Shown here: positions 1 through 8,871 of the stretch, one piece after another | Layout: every line of letters begins with the position of its first letter | Position numbering within the stretch: position 1 is the stretch's first letter | DNA from: Porticoccus sp002341315 | GTDB lineage: Bacteria; Pseudomonadota; Gammaproteobacteria; Pseudomonadales; Porticoccaceae | Strand: one strand, 5' to 3' | Length of the DNA stretch: 64,000 bases | Assembly: GCF_047634355.1 (NCBI RefSeq) | Contig: NZ_JBLIAL010000005.1 | Made by a program: the position numbers and the translations under genes | The notes under the pieces: model-generated | Seen by the model: the letters and a program-made list of their open reading frames with translations, nothing else | Databases searched by the model: none | Told to the model about the DNA's origin: nothing

Positions 1-70
1 GCACCAACAACAGCCACAACACCGGCAGCCAGCCGCCCGCGCGAACGGACAAAGGACGTCTGGCAATCAC
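1..70 (-). CDS. ftsL: Cell division protein FtsL, N-terminal fragment (cut by window edge)
   Basis: Only the first 23 codons are in the window. A GTG start at 70 overlaps the rsmH stop by four bases (GTGA), the usual coupling in the division and cell-wall cluster. The visible peptide begins MIARRPLSVRAGGWLPVLWL: a short basic cytoplasmic tail running into a hydrophobic stretch, as expected for this small bitopic divisome protein that acts with FtsB and FtsQ. The call rests on the position after rsmH plus this topology; the periplasmic coiled coil lies outside the window. Confidence 0.75.
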   Translation of the reverse strand, partial: MIARRPLSVRAGGWLPVLWLLLV

Positions 71-1002
71 GACAGTTTCTCCGCAACACGCATCACGGCA
101 CTTCTGGAACGCAGGTTAGCGGCCACTTCAGCCGAACCGGGTTTGCTCGCCTTGCCCACAGAGCGCATCCGCCGAACAATATCTTTCTCCATGATGGGCA
201 GTCCTTTTGGCAGCGGCTTGCCGCGTTCTTTCTCCCGGATAAACCGCTTAACAATCCGGTCTTCCAGCGAGTGAAAACTGATAACTACCAGCCGCCCGCC
301 AACTGCGAGCACGTCCAGAATTGATGCCAACGCCAGCTCGAGGTCTTCCAGCTCGCGGTTAATAAAAATACGGATGCCCTGAAAAGCCCGAGTGGCCGGG
401 TGTTTGCCCTTTTCCCAGGAGAGATTGGCTTCAGCGACAATCGATGCCAACCTCGCAGTGCGGGTAATTGGTTGTTCGTTGCGGGCGGCAATAATGGCTC
501 TCGCCATACGCCGGGCAAAGCGCTCTTCGCCGTAGTCGCGCAGCACCCGTGTGATCTCCTGCTCTTCTGCGGTTGCCAGCCAGTCGGCCGCACTGATACC
601 GGATTCCGGATCCATGCGCATATCCAGAGGCCCATCGCGAAGAAAGCTGAATCCTCGCGATGCATCATCCAGCTGGGGAGAAGAAACACCCAGATCCAGT
701 AGCACCCCCTGAACCTCGCCTAACCTATGCTGGACCGAGACCATTTCAGCCAACTGCGCAAAGGAGCCACGGACTATCTGAAAGCGTTTGTCTTCGGCAA
801 ATTTTTCGCTGGCAACCTGACAGGCCACCGGGTCTTTGTCGATTCCCATCAGCCGACCCTGCTCACTGAGCGCGGCGAGAATTCTGGTCGCGTGCCCGCC
901 CCGACCGAAAGTGCCGTCCACGTAAAAACCGTCGGGGTCGGTGACAAGGGCAGTAACTGCCTCGTCCAGCAGAACGGTCGTGTGTTCGACCTGTGCCGAC
1001 AT
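67..1002 (-). CDS. rsmH: 16S rRNA (cytosine1402-N4)-methyltransferase RsmH
   Basis: 311 residues, normal length for RsmH (MraW). It uses S-adenosylmethionine to methylate N4 of C1402 in the 16S rRNA decoding centre. The SAM-binding motif VDGTFGRGGH is at residues 28-37, the acidic loop MGIDKDP near 52-58, the DLGVSSPQLD motif at 103-112, and the family motif ISFHSLEDR lies in the C-terminal third. A purine-rich ribosome site (AAGGGG) precedes the ATG at 1002. It lies 17 bases downstream of mraZ and overlaps ftsL, so it is the second gene of the mraZ operon. RsmI, which methylates the ribose of the same nucleotide, is encoded at 3229-4065. Confidence 0.97.
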   Translation of the reverse strand: MSAQVEHTTVLLDEAVTALVTDPDGFYVDGTFGRGGHATRILAALSEQGRLMGIDKDPVACQVASEKFAEDKRFQIVRGSFAQLAEMVSVQHRLGEVQGVLLDLGVSSPQLDDASRGFSFLRDGPLDMRMDPESGISAADWLATAEEQEITRVLRDYGEERFARRMARAIIAARNEQPITRTARLASIVAEANLSWEKGKHPATRAFQGIRIFINRELEDLELALASILDVLAVGGRLVVISFHSLEDRIVKRFIREKERGKPLPKGLPIMEKDIVRRMRSVGKASKPGSAEVAANLRSRSAVMRVAEKLS

Positions 1003-1019
1003 AGCCCCTTACCTCAGCA

Positions 1020-1475
1020 TTACAGTGACAGGGATTGCATTTCTACCGGTATCTGCAGATCACCTTCGCTGTCAGCCAGCCAGCTCTCTCTACCGGAATT
1101 CCAGTTTTCTTCGCTCCACAACTCAAAGCGGTGGCGCTGGCCTACCAGTACCACTTTCTTGTCCAGTTGCGCGTATTGGCGCAACTCCGGGGGGATCAGA
1201 ACACGTCCGTTACTGTCCAGTTCCAGTTCTCGGGCATGGCCAATCAGGATTCGTTGCAACTTGCGCGTCAGCGGGTTGAAGGAAGGCAGCTCCGCTATTT
1301 CTTCTTCAATCTTTTCCCATTCCTGTAGCGGATAGATCAGCAGACATTTATCCTGTATATCGATAGTGGCAATCAGGCAGCCACCGCAGCTGGCTTCCAG
1401 GGAGGCACGGTACCGCGCGGGCATGGCCATACGCCCCTTGGTATCCACATTAATTTCGTTGCTGCCTCTAAACAC
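1020..1475 (-). CDS. mraZ: Transcriptional regulator MraZ
   Basis: A DNA-binding protein of the AbrB-like fold that represses its own division and cell-wall operon by binding TGGG repeats. I place the start at the GTG at 1475, giving 151 residues beginning (M)FRGSNEINVDTKGR. The longer open frame to 1544 would run through the operator and lacks family similarity. Two AbrB-like half motifs are visible, DTKGR at residues 11-15 and DSNGR at 87-91, each followed by a hydrophobic-P segment, as in the two-repeat MraZ fold. The three operator boxes at 1520-1543 and a strong promoter lie just upstream, so autoregulation is very likely. Confidence 0.95.
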   Translation of the reverse strand: MFRGSNEINVDTKGRMAMPARYRASLEASCGGCLIATIDIQDKCLLIYPLQEWEKIEEEIAELPSFNPLTRKLQRILIGHARELELDSNGRVLIPPELRQYAQLDKKVVLVGQRHRFELWSEENWNSGRESWLADSEGDLQIPVEMQSLSL

Positions 1476-1519
1476 TGCTATCGCCTGACTCAAAATGACA
1501 AGAGGAATGGGAGAGAAAA

Positions 1520-1543
1520 CCCACTCTGCCCCACTTTTACCCA
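1520..1543 (-). promoter_or_regulatory. MraZ operator: three TGGG boxes in 10-bp register
   Basis: Read on the minus strand, TGGG occurs at 1543-1540, 1533-1530 and 1523-1520, exactly 10 bases apart, so all boxes face the same side of the helix. This is the known MraZ recognition array (TGGG-type direct repeats with five-base spacers). It lies immediately downstream of the predicted -10 box and upstream of the mraZ start, where binding would block transcription. Confidence 0.9.
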
Positions 1544-1552
1544 CTTTTCGTC

Positions 1553-1580
1553 ACTATATGCCGACCAAGGCCAATGTCAA
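1553..1580 (-). promoter_or_regulatory. Sigma-70 promoter of mraZ-rsmH-ftsL operon
   Basis: On the minus strand a perfect TTGACA (1580-1575) is separated by 16 bases from TATAGT (1558-1553). Predicted initiation near 1546 places the MraZ boxes directly after the start point. The DNA further upstream (about 1590-1790) is A/T-rich and could act as an UP element. Confidence 0.8.
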
Positions 1581-1952
1581 GGCAAAAAAAGGGACCCGAA
1601 TCACGAAAAATGTTTCGAAAACTCAACAACTTGCGACAAACAACAGAAGGAAGAAAAATTGCTTGAAAAATATAGCGAAGATAAACAATTCGCTAGAATC
1701 CGCCGTTAATGTTTTACATTAACTTTCAAATAACGATGCACGAGCAAACACACAGGAAGATTTTTTTGATTATTTTTTGATCAAAACAGAGGGGCGAAAA
1801 TGGGGTGATCCCGGCCCCGTATTCCGGCGGCATGGGGCTGTCGACTTTGATAAATTCCCGGGACTCAACGCGAACGTGAGCACCAGCCACTGGCAACGCT
1901 TGCCCATCAAGCCGATGAACAACAGGCTGTTCAGAAAGAGGGATAAAAAAAT
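1581..1952. other. Intergenic region between the mraZ promoter and RNase P RNA
   Basis: No convincing gene. The first 200 bases are A/T-rich with several T runs and one perfect 12-bp palindrome, TTTTGATCAAAA, at 1775-1786. The remainder is of normal composition. A T7 run on the minus strand directly follows the rnpB 3' end (about 1944-1952) and is the likely end of that transcript. The open frames here have no protein-like features and are treated as noise. Confidence 0.6.
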
Positions 1953-2337
<385 letters not shown>

Positions 2338-2499
2338 GCGGCAAGGTTAGCACGAAGCCAGCCCCGCTGGCGATTGGCAAAAGCGGCAAAAAACTCATTG
2401 CACAGCAGGCGTATTGGTCATTTTTTGATCTGATCGTGGTTTCTGCGAAGCGTTGTTGGGTAGCCTAGGTAATCTTGCGAATCATACGGGACCAGAGAG

Positions 2500-3207
2500 A
2501 TGCAAAGAATCGTGGTAATGAACCCCAAAGGAGGCTGCGGCAAAACGACACTGTCCACCAACCTGGCCAGTTATTTCAGCCATCGGGGCAAAGTAACCAC
2601 ATTAATGGACCTGGACCCCCAGGGCTCGAGCGTGTTCTGGGCTCACAAACGGCCAGAGACAGCCTCCTACGTTCAGTTGGTGGATGCACACCACGCACCA
2701 CAAAATGTCACTCGCAGCTGGGCAATTCAGCCACCCCGCAATACGGAAGTGCTGGTTCTCGACACGCCAGCCAGACCGGATCTGGATAATCTCAGCCCAT
2801 TGCTGCGTGAGGCGACCGCTATACTTTTGCCGGTGTTAACGGCCGAATTTGATTTGCATGCCATTGCCACTACCGTCCAGCAACTGCAGCGGATGCTGCC
2901 GTCCAAACAGACTATCGCCATGGTCTTGAATCGTGTGCCGCGAACTGTCACCACCGCCAGACAGGCAGATGTGTTGACCAAACAGCTTCGACTTCCGGTC
3001 ATCGGCAGCCTGCGCAATTCGTGCAATTACCTCAACGCTGCCGGCCAGGGCCTCGGCATGGTCGAAATGCACGGAGCCCACTACAAGGGTGATCAAAAAG
3101 ATATCGCGCGCATTGCCGAATGGTGTGCTGGCAAAACATCGGGCAAGCCTGTCCGGCAATTCAGGCAAATCAGCCCGGAAACCATTGCACTGGCCTGCAG
3201 TGCCTGA
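2500..3207 (+). CDS. Orphan ParA-family ATPase
   Basis: 235 residues with a deviant Walker A box KGGCGKTT at 10-17, the A' motif DLDPQGS at 37-43 and Walker B VLVLDTPA at 84-91: the ParA/MinD/SIMIBI ATPase signature. No N-terminal DNA-binding domain, so it is the short ParA type. ParA proteins form ATP-dependent dimers that position DNA or protein cargo, but no parB, centromere repeat or other partner lies beside it. The neighbours (rnpB and rsmI, both minus) are core genes, so this is a single-gene insertion into a conserved block. The residues after Walker B are unusually divergent (DTPARPDLDN). ATP binding is well supported; the cargo is unknown. Confidence 0.85.
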   Translation: MQRIVVMNPKGGCGKTTLSTNLASYFSHRGKVTTLMDLDPQGSSVFWAHKRPETASYVQLVDAHHAPQNVTRSWAIQPPRNTEVLVLDTPARPDLDNLSPLLREATAILLPVLTAEFDLHAIATTVQQLQRMLPSKQTIAMVLNRVPRTVTTARQADVLTKQLRLPVIGSLRNSCNYLNAAGQGLGMVEMHGAHYKGDQKDIARIAEWCAGKTSGKPVRQFRQISPETIALACSA

Positions 3208-3228
3208 CCGGCCATAACTGGACCGGCT

Positions 3229-4065
3229 TCAGTCGGGGCGCAATGAAAGCGCCAGCTGGTAAAGCGCGTTTTTCTGGCCGCCGGTAATTCTGGCCGCCAG
3301 TGCAGCAGCCTGTTTGACGGGCAGATCATCCAGCAGCGTTTTCAGGATTCTCAATTGCTCTGCCTCGGACGCGCTGACAGCATTAACGTTCCCTTTAACC
3401 ATCACCACCATTTCGCCCTTTTGCTGGTTGCTGTCCGCGCAGACCTGCTGCAATATTGTCGTCAGGGTACCGGTCAGGAATGTCTCGAAGGTCTTGGTGA
3501 TTTCTCTGGCCAGCACCGCTTCACGGTCGGGGCCGAAGGTGGCAATCATATCCCTAAGTGTGTCGAGTATCCGGTGAGGGGACTCATAAAAAATCATTGT
3601 CTGGGCTGATCCGGCAAGGGTTTCAAATCTTTTCACTCTCGCGGCAGTTTTTGGCGGCGGGAACCCCTCAAAGCTGAACCGGTCACTGGGCAACCCGGAA
3701 GCGCTCAGGGCTGCAATAGCGGCGCAGGCACCGGGGATCGGCGTGACCCTGATGTCCTGCAACCGGGCCTCTCTGACCAGGCGGTAGCCTGGATCAGAGA
3801 TCAACGGCGTTCCCGCATCCGAGATGAGCGCCACCGTCTGGCCCTGTACCAGCATATCGAGAACCCGGCCCATCTGTCGTTCATCGCTGTGATCGTGATA
3901 GGCAACCAGCGGTGTATCGATGCCGAGATGTTTCAACAATCGACCACTGTGACGGGTATCCTCTGCAGCAATGAGATCAACCGCATGGAGAACCTCAACG
4001 GCTCGGGGTACCATATCACCCAGATTACCAATGGGCGTGGCCACCACATACAATTGACCCGGCAT
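3229..4065 (-). CDS. rsmI: 16S rRNA (cytidine1402-2'-O)-methyltransferase RsmI
   Basis: 278 residues from the ATG at 4065, which has a Shine-Dalgarno-like AGGTG nine bases upstream; a GTG at 4077 would add four residues and is less likely. Tetrapyrrole-methylase fold: the N-terminal motif VVATPIGNLGD (residues 7-17), AEDTRHSG, and ISDAGTPLISDPG are all family hallmarks. It methylates the 2'-OH of C1402, the same nucleotide targeted by RsmH at 67-1002. The gene is convergent with parA and divergent from lpoA, with only a few bases between the two start codons. Confidence 0.96.
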   Translation of the reverse strand: MPGQLYVVATPIGNLGDMVPRAVEVLHAVDLIAAEDTRHSGRLLKHLGIDTPLVAYHDHSDERQMGRVLDMLVQGQTVALISDAGTPLISDPGYRLVREARLQDIRVTPIPGACAAIAALSASGLPSDRFSFEGFPPPKTAARVKRFETLAGSAQTMIFYESPHRILDTLRDMIATFGPDREAVLAREITKTFETFLTGTLTTILQQVCADSNQQKGEMVVMVKGNVNAVSASEAEQLRILKTLLDDLPVKQAAALAARITGGQKNALYQLALSLRPD

Positions 4066-4070
4066 AAGAA

Positions 4071-5969
4071 ATGACACCTATGTTCAAATTCAGAATAACA
4101 GCGATGGTACTGCTGGGACTGGTTTTAGTGCTCGGCGGCTGTACTCAGACGGGCCGCGACACACCGAAAACCGGTCCGGCGACACCCCTGAGTCCCGCAG
4201 AGCGCGCCGAACAGGCGCTCTCACTGGCCGCGAACAGCATAGCACCGCACCGACAACTCCACCAACTAGATGCTGCCGAGCTTCTGGTACTCGCGGGGGA
4301 CAACCAGCAGGCCCTAAAGGTATTGTCATCAATTGATCAGAATGCGCTCTCCGGTCAGCGCCTTGTGGACTTCTACCTGCTGTTCGCCGAAGTGGCCATG
4401 GGTCAGGAACGGTTTTTTCTCGCAAGAGACTTGCTCACAGACCCGGAATTCACGGCCAATGCTGCTCAATTGCCGACCGGCATTCAGGTTAAGTGGCAAA
4501 AACTGCGGGGGGAACTGTTTTCACTATTGGGGGAAGATGAGCAAAGCATCCGCGCTTACGCAGAACTTTCCAGCCTGGTGACATCAACCGGAGAACAGAC
4601 AGACATTTCCGAAGCGATATGGCGATTGCTGACCCATATTTCACAGAAGCATCTGGCAGCATTGCAGGCAACGGAATCCGATCCAGTGCTACAGGGCTGG
4701 TACACACTTGCCAGTAGGGTTCGGGAAAACCAGGGCGATATGGACAAACAGCTGCGCGAGATAACAGATTGGCAAATTAAGTGGCCAGACCATCCCGCCG
4801 CTCTGAACCCACCACCATCACTCACGGCATTGCAGGAAGTCGCGAGTAATCTCCCTGAACAGATTGCAGTGCTGCTGCCACTGCAGGGCTCCCTTGCAGA
4901 AGCGGGCAAGGCCATTCGCGGCGGCATACTGTCCGCCTGGTATGACGTCAGGGGAGCTCGTGGCAAGACACCATTAATCCGTTTCTACGACACGTCCTCC
5001 AGCGACGACATCGGTCCACTTTACCAGCAGGCTATCAGCGAGGGAGCCGAGCTGATCATTGGCCCGGTACAACGGGAAAAAGTTGCCCAGTTACTCGCCT
5101 TTGCTGAGCTGCCGGTACCGACAGTGGCGCTCAATTATCTGGATACACCCAGCACCGAAGTCCGCCAGAATTTTTTTCAGTTTGGCCTTTCCTCCACCGC
5201 TGAAGCGCGTCAGGTCGCCGACCGGGCATGGCTCGAAGGACGCCGGTTCGCACTAGCCATCACACCAGACTCCAGCTCGGGAATACGTGCATTGACAGCA
5301 TTTAGAGAGCGCTGGCAGGAACGAGGCGGCACGCTGGTCGAAGTTCCCGCCTACGGAGCATCCCAGAGCGACTTCATCGCGCTGCTAAAGCCCACACTTC
5401 AGATTGAACAGAGTATTGAGCGCAATAACCGCTTACAGCGTTTACTCGGAAAACAACTGGCGCATACACCCAGGCGGCGCCAGGATCTTGACATGGTCTT
5501 TCTGATCGCCTCACCCAGTCAGGCACGACAGATCAAACCCACACTGGATTTTCTTTTCGCCAGTGATCTTCAGGTTTATGGCACTTCTCAACTTTTTAGC
5601 GGCATACAGGATCCGGGACACAATCGCGATCTGGACGGGGTTCGTTTCAGCGCCATGCCCTGGACACTCCCCGGCTACAGTGCCGACTCTATGGGATCAG
5701 CAGAAGATCTTGAACCTATTTATCGACATATGTTTGCGCTGGGTATTGATACCTACCATTTGCACCAATGGCTGGGGCAGATGTTGCTGTTTCCCAATAT
5801 CCGACTGCCCGGGAACACCGGCATGTTATATCTGACGCCACCGGACACCATTGAACGTGAACAGCCCTGGGGCATTTTTAAAAATGGCAAGGTGGTTCCC
5901 GCCATACAATTGCAGAAAAAAATCCCTGAAGCCGAGCATCAAGCGACTTCCTCAAATCAAACCCCTTGA
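4071..5969 (+). CDS. lpoA: Penicillin-binding protein activator LpoA (lipoprotein)
   Basis: 632 residues from the ATG at 4071; an in-frame ATG at 4080 gives 629 and is equally plausible because neither has a strong ribosome site. A lipoprotein signal peptide ends in the lipobox LGGC with the lipidated Cys at residue 24. The N-terminal third is helical and repeat-like (TPR type). The C-terminal part, from about residue 265 (EQIAVLLPLQGSLAEAG), matches the periplasmic-binding-protein fold of LpoA. In Enterobacteria LpoA sits in the outer membrane and stimulates PBP1A. It leads the lpoA-yraN-diaA-dolP gene set, conserved in this order in many gammaproteobacteria. Confidence 0.93.
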   Translation: MTPMFKFRITAMVLLGLVLVLGGCTQTGRDTPKTGPATPLSPAERAEQALSLAANSIAPHRQLHQLDAAELLVLAGDNQQALKVLSSIDQNALSGQRLVDFYLLFAEVAMGQERFFLARDLLTDPEFTANAAQLPTGIQVKWQKLRGELFSLLGEDEQSIRAYAELSSLVTSTGEQTDISEAIWRLLTHISQKHLAALQATESDPVLQGWYTLASRVRENQGDMDKQLREITDWQIKWPDHPAALNPPPSLTALQEVASNLPEQIAVLLPLQGSLAEAGKAIRGGILSAWYDVRGARGKTPLIRFYDTSSSDDIGPLYQQAISEGAELIIGPVQREKVAQLLAFAELPVPTVALNYLDTPSTEVRQNFFQFGLSSTAEARQVADRAWLEGRRFALAITPDSSSGIRALTAFRERWQERGGTLVEVPAYGASQSDFIALLKPTLQIEQSIERNNRLQRLLGKQLAHTPRRRQDLDMVFLIASPSQARQIKPTLDFLFASDLQVYGTSQLFSGIQDPGHNRDLDGVRFSAMPWTLPGYSADSMGSAEDLEPIYRHMFALGIDTYHLHQWLGQMLLFPNIRLPGNTGMLYLTPPDTIEREQPWGIFKNGKVVPAIQLQKKIPEAEHQATSSNQTP

Positions 5970-6041
5970 TAGCAGTGAAAAACTGTTCCGATTATCGGGA
6001 AATACATACGGGGAAAAACATCAGAAAAAAGGAATTTTCAA

Positions 6042-6431
6042 ATGATGAAAGGGAAACCACCGGCCCGCTCAAATCAGAGCGGTGCTATTGCCGAACAATG
6101 GGCCAGAACATTTTTGGAAGGGCAGGGTCTGGTAACTCTACATCGGAATTACCGGACCCCACAGGGAGAAATCGACCTGATAATGCAGGAGGGTCAGACC
6201 GTGGTCTTTGTCGAAGTTCGACTGCGCAACCATGCCGCCTTCGGTGGTGCGATCTATAGTATTGATCACAGGAAACAACGGCGAATCATTGCAGCGGCCA
6301 GGCATTTTTTACAAACCACCCAGACATGGGACAAGGTAGCCTGCCGTTTTGATGCAGTATGCCTCAGCAAAGACATCACTAATGACCCATCTTATCAGGT
6401 AGAATGGCTGCCAAACGCTTTTGACCACTAA
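6042..6431 (+). CDS. yraN: UPF0102 family protein YraN, nuclease-like fold
   Basis: 129 residues. The family core is visible: GAIAEQWARTFLEGQG near the N-terminus, then GEIDLI (42-47) and VFVEVR (55-60), the acidic and E-x-R residues arranged as in Holliday-junction resolvase-like endonucleases. A biochemical role is not established for the family. An AGGA ribosome site lies upstream; ATG codons at 6042 and 6045 are both possible. It lies between lpoA and diaA, in the usual order. Confidence 0.9.
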   Translation: MMKGKPPARSNQSGAIAEQWARTFLEGQGLVTLHRNYRTPQGEIDLIMQEGQTVVFVEVRLRNHAAFGGAIYSIDHRKQRRIIAAARHFLQTTQTWDKVACRFDAVCLSKDITNDPSYQVEWLPNAFDH

Positions 6432-6455
6432 CCCCCAGAAAACCAAAGAAAACCT

Positions 6456-7043
6456 ATGGAATCCAGTGTTATTGAGCTATTTCACGAGAGTATTGAAGCG
6501 AAAATGGCTTGCGGAGAAATACTGGCACCATTAATTGCAGAAGCCAGTACAGTGGCGGTTCAACGGTTACTCCAGGGGCAAAAGATACTCTGTTGTGGCA
6601 ATGGCCTCTCCGCCTCACTATCAAATATTTTTTCCCAATCCCTGTTACTGCAATATAAACTGGAAAGGCCGGGCCTACCGGTAATTTGCCTGAACAGCAA
6701 TAGCTCTACAATTACTGCTATCGGCCATTATCACAGTGTCAGTGAAATTTTCAGCAGACAACTGAAAACGCTGGGCCAGGCAGAGGATGTACTGGTTATC
6801 TTCAGCCTCGGGACCAATCCAAGCAATCTGGTCCAGGCAATTCACACCGCCCATGACCGCGGCATTTCTGTCATTGGTTTTACTGGCGCAGGCGATGTCG
6901 ACCTGTCGGCATTGCTGAGCGGCGACGATATTGAGATCCGTGTTGATCACCATGACCGACATCGCATCAGCGAAATTCATTTATTGAGCCTGTTCTGCCT
7001 TTGTGAGCTTATTGATCAACAATTGTTTGGAGGAAATTCTTGA
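6456..7043 (+). CDS. diaA: DnaA initiator-associating protein DiaA (SIS domain)
   Basis: 195 residues, close to the 196 of the E. coli protein. A single SIS (phosphosugar isomerase) domain: a long N-terminal helix, then CCGNGLSASLSN (about 46-57) and the LVIFSLGTNPSNLV loop. DiaA binds DnaA and promotes ordered initiation of replication at oriC. GmhA (sedoheptulose-7-phosphate isomerase) shares the fold and is the alternative, but the position between yraN and dolP points to DiaA. The TGA stop overlaps the dolP ATG by one base. Confidence 0.9.
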   Translation: MESSVIELFHESIEAKMACGEILAPLIAEASTVAVQRLLQGQKILCCGNGLSASLSNIFSQSLLLQYKLERPGLPVICLNSNSSTITAIGHYHSVSEIFSRQLKTLGQAEDVLVIFSLGTNPSNLVQAIHTAHDRGISVIGFTGAGDVDLSALLSGDDIEIRVDHHDRHRISEIHLLSLFCLCELIDQQLFGGNS

Positions 7044-7615
7044 TGCTGCCACGTCTGGCACCTCTGTTACTCGCGGGTATACTCGCCCTCTCGGGCTGCA
7101 CCAGTATTATCCATGCAACCACCGACGAGCCAATCAAGCCCGACCCCTCGTCCACCTCGCTGGGCACCGATATTGATGACTGGCAGATGGAAACGCTGAT
7201 CGGTGTCAATATCAAGAAGGCCCACACAGACCTTGAAAGCGCTCACGTCAACATTACAGCGTACAATGGCGTGATTCTGCTGACCGGTGAAGTGGCTACC
7301 GGAGATCTTCGTACACTGGCGGGTGATACGGCAAGAAAGTTTCGCGGCGTCCGCCAAGTACACAATGAACTGCAGATACGCACCCCAACATCCCTGATTT
7401 CGAGAAGCAATGACACCTGGCTAACCACCAAGGTAAAGGCCAAGTTGATTGCTGAAAAAAACCTGAAATCGTCGACCATAAAAGTGATCACCGAAAACAG
7501 CGTGATCTATCTGATGGGACTAGTGACGCATAGTACCGCCGACCATGCTGCCCTCATTGCCAGTAAAACCCGCGGCGCTCAGCGGGTGGTGAAGGTTTTT
7601 GAATATATCGATTAA
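7043..7615 (+). CDS. dolP: Outer-membrane lipoprotein DolP (two BON domains)
   Basis: 190 residues from the ATG at 7043, preceded by a strong GGAGG site at 7029-7033. An in-frame TTG at 7040 is discarded. Signal peptide with lipobox LSGC, Cys 19. Two BON domains follow (about 45-115 and 125-190), each with the pattern of alpha-beta repeats and a conserved Gly (ILLTGEV and VIYLMGLV segments). DolP supports outer-membrane integrity and binds anionic phospholipid at division sites. It ends the lpoA block and is followed by a strong terminator. Confidence 0.92.
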   Translation: MLPRLAPLLLAGILALSGCTSIIHATTDEPIKPDPSSTSLGTDIDDWQMETLIGVNIKKAHTDLESAHVNITAYNGVILLTGEVATGDLRTLAGDTARKFRGVRQVHNELQIRTPTSLISRSNDTWLTTKVKAKLIAEKNLKSSTIKVITENSVIYLMGLVTHSTADHAALIASKTRGAQRVVKVFEYID

Positions 7616-7628
7616 CAACGCTATCTAT

Positions 7629-7667
7629 AAAAAAACCGGCCCGGTGACAGCCGGGCCGGTTTTTTTA
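7629..7667. terminator. Bidirectional intrinsic terminator between dolP and thiolase gene
   Basis: A perfect 10-bp G/C-rich stem, ACCGGCCCGG (7635-7644) with CCGGGCCGGT (7651-7660), and a six-base loop. It is flanked by seven A on the left and seven T on the right, so it can stop transcription arriving from either convergent gene. Confidence 0.92.
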
Positions 7668-7681
7668 TTACTCGGGAATGG

Positions 7682-8860
7682 CTAAATCAGCTCGACAGCA
7701 ACCGCAGTGGCTTCTCCACCACCAATACAGATAGCTGCCACACCCTTGCGCTTCCCGTAGGTTTGCAACGCACCTAGAAGAGTCACAATAATCCGGGCAC
7801 CCGAGGCGCCAATAGGGTGACCCAGGGCACAGGCTCCACCGTGAATATTGACTTTTTCATGGGGCAAACCCAACTCTTTCATGGCCGCCATAGTGACACA
7901 GGCAAAGGCTTCGTTAATTTCAAACAGGTCCACATCATCCTTGCTCCAGGCTACTTTCGCGAGCAGCTTATTGATGGCACCTACCGGAGCGGTTGTAAAC
8001 CACTCGGGTTCCTGAGAATGGGTACTGTGGGCGTGAATGGTTGCCAGGGGTTTCATGCCCAGTTTTTCCGCAACAGAAAGACGGGTCAACACTAGGGCAG
8101 CAGCGCCATCACTGATAGAACTGGCGTTGGCCGCTGTCACAGTGCCATCTTTGATAAACGCAGGGCGCATTTGCGAGATTTTATCGGCAACCGATTTGCC
8201 AGGCTGTTCATCAATGGAACAGACCACCTCGCCCTTGCGGGTTTTGACGGTTACAGGCGCTATTTCACGCTCAAAACTGCCTTCTTTAATCGCCTGTTGA
8301 GCCCGCTCCAGTGAAGTTACGGCAAATGCATCCTGCTCCTCTCTGGTAAAACCGAATTTACTGACACATTTTTCGGCGAAAATACCCATCGCTTCGCCAT
8401 TGTAGGCGTCCTCAAGCCCATCCATTGTCATGTGGTCAAAAATCTGCGCATGACCAAACCGGTAACCACTGCGGCCTTGGGTCATTAAATAAGGGGCGTT
8501 AGTCATGCTCTCCATTCCACCGGCTACAGCCACATCCACATTACCCAGTGTCAGGCTGTCACAGGCATTCATCACCGCTTTCATACCGGATCCACATACC
8601 TTATTGAGGGTAGTAGCACCCACACTCGGCGGCAATCCCGCACCAATGGCAGCCTGGCGAGCCGGTGCCTGCCGGAGACCGGCCGTGAGACAACAACCCA
8701 TATCAACGGAGCCAATCAGCTCTCCGGTAACCCCTGCCCGCTCAATGGCAGCCCTGATGGCCACAGCGCCGAGCTCCGTTGTGGGAACACCGGTAAACTG
8801 CCCTTGCATGCTACCGATAGGTGTTCTTGCCATACCGGCAATGACTATTGGATCTGACAT
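7682..8860 (-). CDS. Acetyl-CoA C-acetyltransferase (thiolase II)
   Basis: 392 residues, the normal length for biosynthetic thiolases. The catalytic residues are in the expected places: acyl-accepting Cys 89 (NKVCGSGMK), His 348 (GHPIGASG) and the proton-transferring Cys 378 (CIGGGEATA), matching the numbering of the Zoogloea enzyme. It catalyses reversible condensation of two acetyl-CoA to acetoacetyl-CoA, or thiolysis in short-chain degradation. The gene begins 11 bases after sspB, so it is likely read with the sspA-sspB transcript. Possible names are atoB, phaA or thlA; the sequence alone does not decide between them. Confidence 0.93.
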   Translation of the reverse strand: MSDPIVIAGMARTPIGSMQGQFTGVPTTELGAVAIRAAIERAGVTGELIGSVDMGCCLTAGLRQAPARQAAIGAGLPPSVGATTLNKVCGSGMKAVMNACDSLTLGNVDVAVAGGMESMTNAPYLMTQGRSGYRFGHAQIFDHMTMDGLEDAYNGEAMGIFAEKCVSKFGFTREEQDAFAVTSLERAQQAIKEGSFEREIAPVTVKTRKGEVVCSIDEQPGKSVADKISQMRPAFIKDGTVTAANASSISDGAAALVLTRLSVAEKLGMKPLATIHAHSTHSQEPEWFTTAPVGAINKLLAKVAWSKDDVDLFEINEAFACVTMAAMKELGLPHEKVNIHGGACALGHPIGASGARIIVTLLGALQTYGKRKGVAAICIGGGEATAVAVELI

Positions 8861-8871
8861 AATTGAGACCT

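Noticed and set aside
1495..1722. 75-codon Lys/Asn-rich frame over the mraZ promoter
   Set aside because: Covers the operator and promoter and reflects A/T-rich DNA; no ribosome site.
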